Shown: one piece after another, positions 56,786 through 64,000 of the stretch
Numbering within the stretch: the first letter of the stretch is position 1
Layout: the number at the start of each line of letters is the position of its first letter
DNA from: Oscheius dolichura
Lineage: Eukaryota > Nematoda > Chromadorea > Rhabditida > Rhabditidae
Length of the DNA stretch: 64,000 nucleotides
Direction of reading: 5' to 3'
NCBI GenBank assembly: GCA_932521035.1
Contig: OW051492.1
Location: forward strand, 2,232,001-2,296,000
Notes under the pieces: model-generated
The model's database searches: none
What the model was told of the DNA's origin: nothing
What the model saw: the letters and a program-made list of their open reading frames with translations, nothing else
Program-made: the position numbers and the translations under genes

Positions 56786-59700
56786 ATGACGGTAAAAAAA
56801 GGTGCCGATGGAGTTGGAACAAGTTTTCCAACAGTTGCTGATTCGCAGCAACATCCGATAACAACCGTCAGTATTTGATATTCATTCATTTATTTATTAT
56901 GTGTCGGTGTGTAGCAATACTTGTAATTTTAGGTAGCATGTAAATTCTGGGCACCCTACACAGCAGGAAAGCATGAGCCATTTAATAAAGCTCTTATTGA
57001 GAAGATCTATAACACCGAAATACGAGTGGAAAACTATAATGGTAAAGGAATAGCCCTTTTAGAGTACAGGTATTATAATATTACTTCTTATATTATAAAG
57101 CAATTTAGCCACTACTTGGAATATTATTTATGGCCGAATTTTACACAGGATGCGTCTTATTTACATTATCTATCAATGATTATAATGGTCAATGAGAAGT
57201 TTAAAGATAGATCAGAAGCCTGGACTGTCAGTTTACTTATTTCCAACATTATTACTTTATCGTTGCAGGTTTTCATAGAAAAACCAACACACTTTCCTGA
57301 TTTTCTCAGAGGCGTACTACAACTTGCTCTATACGATAAAAATAAGCCGGAAACCATCAAAGCACCATTTTTAAAGGGTGCTGAAATTAATATACCTGAA
57401 AAATGCGCTATTTTGACATTTTTGCAGAACTGTTTCAATTCTGTGGTAAGTATTTATTTCTCTTCTTCAATAGATTATATTTTAGGAAGTTGATATGGTA
57501 AGAAATCAGATGGCGCGGTTGACCACCATGCATATTTGGGTTAATTTATTACCAACTCAAAGAGAAGAAATATTTGATAGAGCTAAAGTAAGCTATTGAG
57601 TTAGAACGATCCTTTCAATTGGGTTTTAGAAATTGAGAAAATATTGGAAGACCAAAATTGAGCCAGAACTTGGTAAGGAAGAAGATCCTGAATTTGCCAA
57701 TTTTGAAAGAACTTTCCTATGGAATTTGCTCACACAGTTTAAAGAGACACTTACAAAAGTCGACGCGAGTCTTACGACAGCAGATGGTAATACTTCATCT
57801 TTATTTTTAGAATTGGCATTGTTATTTCATTACCCAAAATATGATGTTCATTTTCAGTGGACTTCGATGTAGATTCTATCTTATATTGCGAAAAATCCAT
57901 ATCATTATTTATTGATCTCGAAGCATTACTTCCTACAAGGTAAAGTATCTATTTTTCATTAATAGTGTACTTGCAGACGTTTTTTCAATGCTGTTCTGTA
58001 TGCATCAAATGTTCTTACCCACTGTACTCTTTCGGAGCTTATACGTACTGAAATGGGGACGCTATTCTGTCAACTTGTTGAAATGCTGAAGTTCTACATT
58101 AGATATGATGTCGATGATGTCACAGGACAACCGCTCAGTAGAAAAGAGGTTTGTTTTAGGCATTCACTTTTGGTCCCTTCAAAATTTCGCTTGCTCTACT
58201 TGATAAATGAAAATAACCATTTTGAGGTAGCAGAGCGACATCATAAGCATGTAATGAAGCTTCAAAGAACTGCTTTTCGATATTTCAAGGAGACCATGTC
58301 CGATTTTGCCTTATTAAACGTAGGGAATGTGGATACTCGCGGAGCACTCTTGAAACAATTTAGTAAAATGAGGTTTATTATTTCATCGATTTCGCTAATA
58401 TTTGTTTCAGCAAAGAAGAGCTTTATCGGTTTGCAGAATGTTCTAATTTAGTCCCACCCAGCGATGGAAACGAGGAACTGATTGAAAGCTATACTCGAGA
58501 ATTTCTCGTAGAGGCATTGGTACGTATTCGGTTTTAGAAAAAGGTTTATTTGTAATTGAAAAAGTCTTCGTCAGAAAGTTCCATATAGTCACAGCTCCAG
58601 TATACGAGGTTGTTCAACGGCTCCTCCTTTTTTCCAAACTTCAAAAGATCCGCATTGTCAATGTCAGCAATTTCAGTTGACCAATAGAGAAACGGTGCGG
58701 ATAGAGCGAAACCAGTTGAAGGGAGCATCTAAATTGATTGTTAGTAAAGAGACAATGTTACAAATGAGATAGGGGACTGGACTGGTGACCAAATGGCGTC
58801 GTATTGATTCTGCGCAAAAGCCATTTGGAGCAGCAGCTGTGCATTAATGAATGAGTAACAAGGGCAACAGTTGCGAAGCGTTCGAATGAGCCTAATAGGG
58901 AACGCTTGTAAAATTGCTTTTGCAGATTCTTCACTGTGAGCGCCGCGTTGATCTACTGCAACAGCTAAATGATCAAGCACTTTTTCCAACTGAAAAGATC
59001 ATATGGGATCGAAATGTTGTGCCCAACGATCACGTAATACAGGACCGTGTTCTTGCATTGGATAAATTAAATCTGCAATTCCTCACGATTCGTGATTATC
59101 TAATGCGGAACTTCAAACTATTTCAAATGGAGTCGACTCGTAAGTGGCAGCTTGCTCACTAAGCTTCATTTTTTATAGATGAGATTCGCCAAGATCTTGA
59201 AGATGTGCTATTTCGGCTTCGGCCATGGAAACATGAGACAAAAGATGAGACAATTTTTGGAGGCTGGGCACGCATGGCACTCGCTCTTAGTAGCTTTGAA
59301 ATTATAGCTGTAAGCTGACAATTCTTCATGGATTATTATGTTTTAGGTGGATAAACCATTCGTTGGGCAGAGCAGTCCATCAAGCGTTAAAGCTAATTTT
59401 ACCATCAACATCGGAAAACGACAAGATATTAGAGCAGAATGGGAATGTAATACTTTTGTATGACTTGGAATACTAACCATTTTAGCATTACGAAAACACG
59501 ATGTTTGCTTCTTAGTTTGTGTAAGAGCCACAGCTTCTGTTGGAACGAAATACAATGCAAGGAAACCTCTAGAAGAGCAAATGGAAATCGTCTATGTGAG
59601 AGGCTGCGAAATTGAAGGGATGCTCGACCCTACAGGAAAAGTTATTGAAGAATACGGTAATAGTGTTTCTTTTACTTAATAAATTGTGTATTATTTAGCC

Positions 59701-62700
59701 TCATATGAACGAAAACAAACCTATCATGGCGATAATAGAACATATCGAGTGTTACTTGATACGAACCAGTACAGAAAAGATATGGAAAACCATACTGAAA
59801 AAGGAGGCGAAGTAAGTTGAGAAATTTCATTAACTTCATACTTTCAGGATGTCTACACTACATTTAATTTAGTTGTTCGCCGTGATCCTAAGACAAATAA
59901 TTTCAAAGCAGTTCTTGGTACTATCAGAGAACTTTTAAATACCGAATGTGTAATTCCTGATTGGTTGCAAGATGTTGTAATTGGCTTTGGTAATCCCGGA
60001 GCAGCACATTATTCCAAGTATTGCTAATTTTCACGTGATTTTATCCTTTCCTTTCAGCTTGAATAATCGTATACCTACAAGTGATTTCAACGATACTTTT
60101 CTTTCTTATGAACATTTGGTAGAGTCATTCCCAAGTTATGAAATTAAACCTAATGCATCTGTGGAAGCTATGGTGCCTCCTTTCAAGTAAGCACCTCCTT
60201 TCTTCTAATTTTGTGGTTTTTTCAGGCTAACTTTCAAGGATCTGGAAAATAAATCAGATGGCGGAAAAGTTATCATTGCCGAGCCAGTAAAGCCTGTACC
60301 AAGAACACCTTATCATTTGGAGCTAAACAAAAACCAAGTAAAATTTACTCCTAGTCAAGTGGAAGCTATCAAGGTGAAAAAGATGTATTCCTTGTTATTT
60401 TCTTTGATTTAGTCAGGAATGCAACCTGGTTTAACTATGATAGTTGGCCCTCCTGGAACTGGTAAAACAGATGTTGCTGTTCAGATTATTTCAAATATTT
60501 ACCATAATTATCCCAATCAAAGGACCCTCGTTGTAACGCATTCTAATCAAGCTTTGAACCAGCTATTCGAAAAAATTATCGCCTTGGATGTAGACGAAAG
60601 ACATCTTCTTCGAATGGGTATGCTTCATTATGTACGTTTTTTATCATTTTTATTAAGGGCATGGAGAGGAGAGCCTGGAAACGGAGAAAGATTTTTCCCG
60701 GTATGGCCGTGTAAATCATGTGCTAAAAGAACGACTTCGATTATTGCAAGAAGTTGAGAGGCTTCAGCGAGCCATGAAGGTTGAAGGCGATGTTGCCTAC
60801 AGTTGTGACAATGCTGGATCTTTCTTCCGATTTACAGTAATTTTTTAAAAAATAATCGTTATTTACTAACCTGCAATTTTTAGGTGCAATTTGCATGGGA
60901 ACAATTTTTGGAAAAATCTGTAAAGCAAGGCGTAAATGTGGTGGACATATTCCCGTTTAATGAATATTTCTATGATTTGCCTGATATGTTCAAAGGACAG
61001 TATGAAGAAGATATGGAGGTTGCCCATTCGGCCTGGAGACACATTCAGAATATATTTGAGCAATTAGAAGAATTTAGAGCCTTTGAACTTTTGAGAAATG
61101 GCCGTGATAGAACGGAATATCTTTTGGTAAGTTATTTTTTTATGATTTCAATTACATTCAAATTATTTTAGGTGAAAGAAGCAAAAATTATTGCGATGAC
61201 TTGCACTCATGCCGCTCTTAGACGAAAAGAGATGGTAGATCTTGGCTTCCGATATGACAATATTTTAATGGAAGAAGCTGCTCAGATTCTTGAAGTAGAA
61301 ACGTTCATTCCGCTTTTATTACAAGTAAGATAGTTGTTTTAATTTTACCATATTATTTTAGAATCCGAAAGACGGAAGAAGTCGATTGAAACGATGGATT
61401 ATGATTGGAGATCACAATCAGCTTCCACCTATTGTACAAAATAGGGCGTTCCAGAAGTATTCCAATATGGAACAGTCATTGTTCGCTAGATTTGTGAGGC
61501 TAGGAGTTCCGCATACACTGCTGGATTGCCAAGGACGAGCCAGAGCAGAGTAAAATTCTTTTGATTTCTAATTTATTATAATTTATTTTAGCATTGCCTC
61601 TCTTTACAGCTGGAGATACCGCACTTTGGGAAATCTTCCGCATATTCAAAGCCAGGAGAAATTCCAGGTATTCCTTTGTATTATTTTCTTACAGTTCTTT
61701 AGAATGGAAATGCTGGATTCGCTTTTACATTCCAACTAATAGATATACCGGATTTCAATGGAGTTGGTGAATCCGAGCCTAGTCAATATTTTTACCAGGT
61801 AAGCTTTGAAATAATTTTGTAAAGCATTTCTTTATAGAATCTGGGCGAGGCTGAATATGCTGTTGCTCTTTTTACTTATATGCGGATTCTTGGATATCCA
61901 GCCGAAAAGATTTCAATAATCACAACGTATAATGGACAAGCCCAACTACTTCGGGATGTAGTCGAGTCCAGATGTGCAAATAATCCTTTAATTGGAGTGC
62001 CTCATAAGATTAGTACAGTGGACAAGTATCAAGGGCAACAGAATGACTATATTATCCTGTCATTAGTACGTACAAGACATATTGGACACATTCGGTACAG
62101 TTTACAGCTTTAGTTTAAATATATTGTTGGTTATAGAGATGTTCGACGTCTGGTGGTTGCTTTATCTCGTGCACGGCTGGGACTTTATATTTTAGGAAGA
62201 GCGAGCTTGTTCCGTAACTGTTTAGAATTAGAGCCATCCTTTGATCTAGTTAGTCCTTATGCAGCGAGATATTAATTTTTTCAGTTATGCAAAAGACCAC
62301 CTAGACTTGTTTTAATTCCCAATGAGCCATACCCTACAAGCCGTAAATGGAATGAGAGAGCTGCTGGTGAACCATTTGAAGTTCAAGATACAGTGGATAT
62401 GTGTCACTTTGTGCACGAGTTTTATATGAGTAATGTGAATACGATGAAGAGTCGGTACCAACAAGCGATGGCTGAATATGAAGAGAGATTAGCGGTATGT
62501 TTTATTAGCCGCACGGATCAACTTATGTTTCAGAAGTTACATCCACCGAAGGTTGAAGAAAGCAAGCCTGTCGAAGAAGAAATGGATGAAGACGAGCCAA
62601 TGCCACAACAGCCACCTGAACCTGAGAAAACGAAAAAGGATGATGATCTTGTACAAGATATCATGTTTGAAGAGATGGATTTCGAAAAATTGGAAGAAAC

Positions 62701-62713
62701 CCCTAAATATTAA
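56786..62713 (+). CDS. AQR: Aquarius, intron-binding spliceosomal RNA helicase
   Basis: About 29 exons join in phase from ATG 56786 (after GTTTTCAG) to the stop at 62713, giving about 1,451 residues against 1,485 in human. The N-terminal armadillo-like region matches ([41 protein letters not shown]), then [23 protein letters not shown] and [13 protein letters not shown]. The SF1 helicase core has Walker A GPPGTGKT (about residue 831), [24 protein letters not shown], Walker [50 protein letters not shown] and RRLVVALS. The C-terminus is acidic ([15 protein letters not shown]). Aquarius (EMB-4 in C. elegans) binds introns upstream of the branch site in the spliceosome and aids snoRNP and germline small-RNA pathways. 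The 406-nt intron 10 contains a small gene on the other strand. Confidence 0.95.
58546..58824 (-). CDS. Small unknown protein nested in an Aquarius intron
   Basis: Exons 58762-58824 and 58546-58728 join in phase 0 across a 33-nt intron with a GTAACA donor, an internal CTAAC and an AATTTAG acceptor. The product is about 81 residues: [20 protein letters not shown], then [20 protein letters not shown] and an acidic tail ending [12 protein letters not shown]. An acceptor-like GCACAG lies 13 nt before the ATG. The whole gene fits within Aquarius intron 10 (58520-58925). No signal peptide, no recognised domain; the Trp/Tyr and acidic content suggests a short binding protein. It could also be a chance frame, but both exons are open across their length and the intron is well formed. 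Confidence 0.5.
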
Positions 62714-63650
62714 TGAAAATTTTTTTAGTTTGTAATTTTGTAACTGGTAAACACTTATTTTCGTTTGTTTCTTTCTCCAAGACATCAATTCGTGGATGTG
62801 TTTTACTTGCTTGTGTTCGGAAGGACCTCTTGCAAGTAGAAAGGCAGTCGTTTTTTTCTCTATCGGACGGTTGGTGGTGGGTTAGTAATCAGTAAATAGA
62901 AGCCCCTCCCCCATTGTTTGCTAATGAACTCAAACAGTTAGAAGAGATGCTGATTCACCTTGTTGATCTCTTTTTGATGCCATGTGAAGTTCTCTCGTAA
63001 ATTCATCCTTTGCAGTATCTTCTCTTCAATTTTCCAGTAATATGAACCCATTTATCCAGAAATTCTCTCCCCTTATTATTTTTTTTGTAAAAGAAAAGTA
63101 AATGGATCTCTAAAAAGAAATGGCAAACATCACAGGTTAGATCTGTGAAGCGTTTATTGGAAAGCAGACAAGTTGTTCAGTAAATACTGTCACTTATATA
63201 TGAGGCACAGCAAGTTGTGGTGTCTCCTGTTCTGCTGTCATGCTTCATTGCCTTTTTCATTTTACTTTTGCACAAAAAATCACAATAAGCCTATCAGAAT
63301 GTCCTTGTTCTTTGTGTTTCCTACTCTTTTTCAAAAAGCTGGTTTTTCATCCGGTCTCTCGCCTTCAATGGCCAAGGCTTTTTTTCTAGCGACTGCGCGA
63401 GACTTCCTTTATCAATGCTTTCACTGTCTGCCAGAGATCAACGCCTTTTCATCGCCTCTATCGCTTGTTTAGCGACCTTCAGCAATCTCTGGCTGGGGAA
63501 TTATTGAATATCTGTGACCAGAAGTGATTGAAAGTCGTCGACTTCCAGTTTGTTGACCACCACCGTTGTACACTTGCCTGCTTTCAACCCCTTGTTTCAT
63601 TTCCCCCTTCTTCCACTTTCATTCATTACAAAGAAACGTTTCCTCTTTAG
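62714..63650. other. Intergenic, 3' flank of Aquarius and 5' flank of DOMON gene 2
   Basis: No supported gene. Short open frames on both strands lack splice context. The last bases, TCCTCTTTAG directly before the ATG at 63651, are a good trans-splice acceptor for the DOMON gene. Confidence 0.5.
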
Positions 63651-64000
63651 ATGCTGATATTATTAATTATTTCCTCGCTAGTAGCCTTCTCCTCGGCTCA
63701 ATGCTCTTTCCGAAATGGTGATATCACAGCCAAATGGCAGGTTTCCAACGGGGAAATAATTATTGAAATCATCAACAAAAACTTGGGAAATAATCAGTGG
63801 ACTGGTGTTGGATTCGGCTCTAGCATGGTTCGTTTTTAGTTTTGGCTAATTCTAATGAACTGCAAAATTTAGCGTGATCAGGATGTTGTCCTCTTTATGA
63901 TAAAAAATAACAGAGCCTCTATGGTTACCGGATACACAAATGACTATGCACCTCCGACTTTAGATAGCACCCCTTCCGTCAATGCTGAACTTATTCAATA
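63651..64000 (+). CDS. Secreted DOMON-domain protein, second copy, cut by window end
   Basis: Exon 63651-63827 encodes a signal peptide (MLILLIISSLVAFSSAQ) and CSFRNGDITAKWQVSNGEII, NKNLGNNQWTGVGFGSSM. Exon 2 starts at 63873 (RDQDVVLFMIKNN, GYTNDYAPPTLD) and runs off the window. Sequence, the phase-0 position of intron 1 and the start of exon 2 at an RD pair all match the minus-strand DOMON gene at 54622-55346. The two are therefore paralogues in opposite orientation about 8 kb apart, with Aquarius between them. Confidence 0.8.

Noticed and set aside
63173..63650. Plus-strand 99-codon frame and short minus-strand frames between Aquarius and DOMON gene 2
   Set aside because: Composition is T-rich and frames have no splice context; minus-strand pieces could be joined only by a 17-nt intron.

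Overview
The window is animal nuclear DNA, most likely from a nematode. The genes are split by very short introns (about 33-60 nt) that mostly end in TTTAG or TTTCAG. Many start codons lie directly behind a polypyrimidine-AG acceptor, as expected for spliced-leader trans-splicing. A SXP/RAL-2 (DUF148) secreted protein and a ZP-domain cuticlin, both nematode-typical, are present. The species cannot be named from the sequence. A clear NELF-C/D gene argues against Caenorhabditis, which is reported to lack NELF. All exon models below were built by eye, from splice sites, reading phase and remembered family motifs.

Layout. 1-4.2 kb: no gene seen. 4.2-10.9 kb: an ankyrin-repeat gene (+) with a 3.6-kb intron. 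10.9-17.6 kb: gene-poor, with hairpin-type repeats. 17.7-22.0 kb: an SH2 gene (-), a small unknown gene (+), an F-box gene (+) and an unknown gene (-) with almost identical introns. 22.0-23.5 kb: nested repeats. 23.6-29.2 kb: RPF2 (+), dynactin p27/DCTN6 (-) and PPP1R8/NIPP1 (+), with complexin (-) inside a PPP1R8 intron. 29.5-35.9 kb: NELF-C/D (+), whose third intron holds two minus-strand genes, a four-TM protein and a secreted cysteine-rich protein. 36.1-37.5 kb: SXP/RAL-2 (-). 37.5-42.5 kb: mostly repeats, with one candidate membrane-protein exon. 42.6-46.3 kb: cuticlin (-), with a tRNA-Met in its first intron. 46.4-48.2 kb: degenerate repeats, a C40 tract and exons of a candidate membrane protein. 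49.3-50.5 kb: a cytosolic trypsin-fold protein (+). 52.6-54.3 kb: a receptor-less protein tyrosine phosphatase (-). 54.6-55.3 kb: a secreted DOMON protein (-). 55.7-56.2 kb: two fold-back elements. 56.8-62.7 kb: Aquarius, the intron-binding spliceosomal helicase (+), with a small minus-strand gene in one intron. 63.65 kb to the end: a second DOMON gene (+), cut by the window edge.

There are no operons of related function. Several genes do act in RNA metabolism (Aquarius, NIPP1, NELF-C/D, RPF2), and others make extracellular or cuticle products (DOMON pair, SXP/RAL-2, cuticlin, cysteine-rich peptide). The most notable points are the NELF-C/D gene itself and its abrupt change of codon composition across intron 3, the repeated nesting of minus-strand genes in plus-strand introns, the near-identical 36-nt introns at 21.3-21.5 kb, and a family of about a dozen hairpin elements, several of them inside introns.
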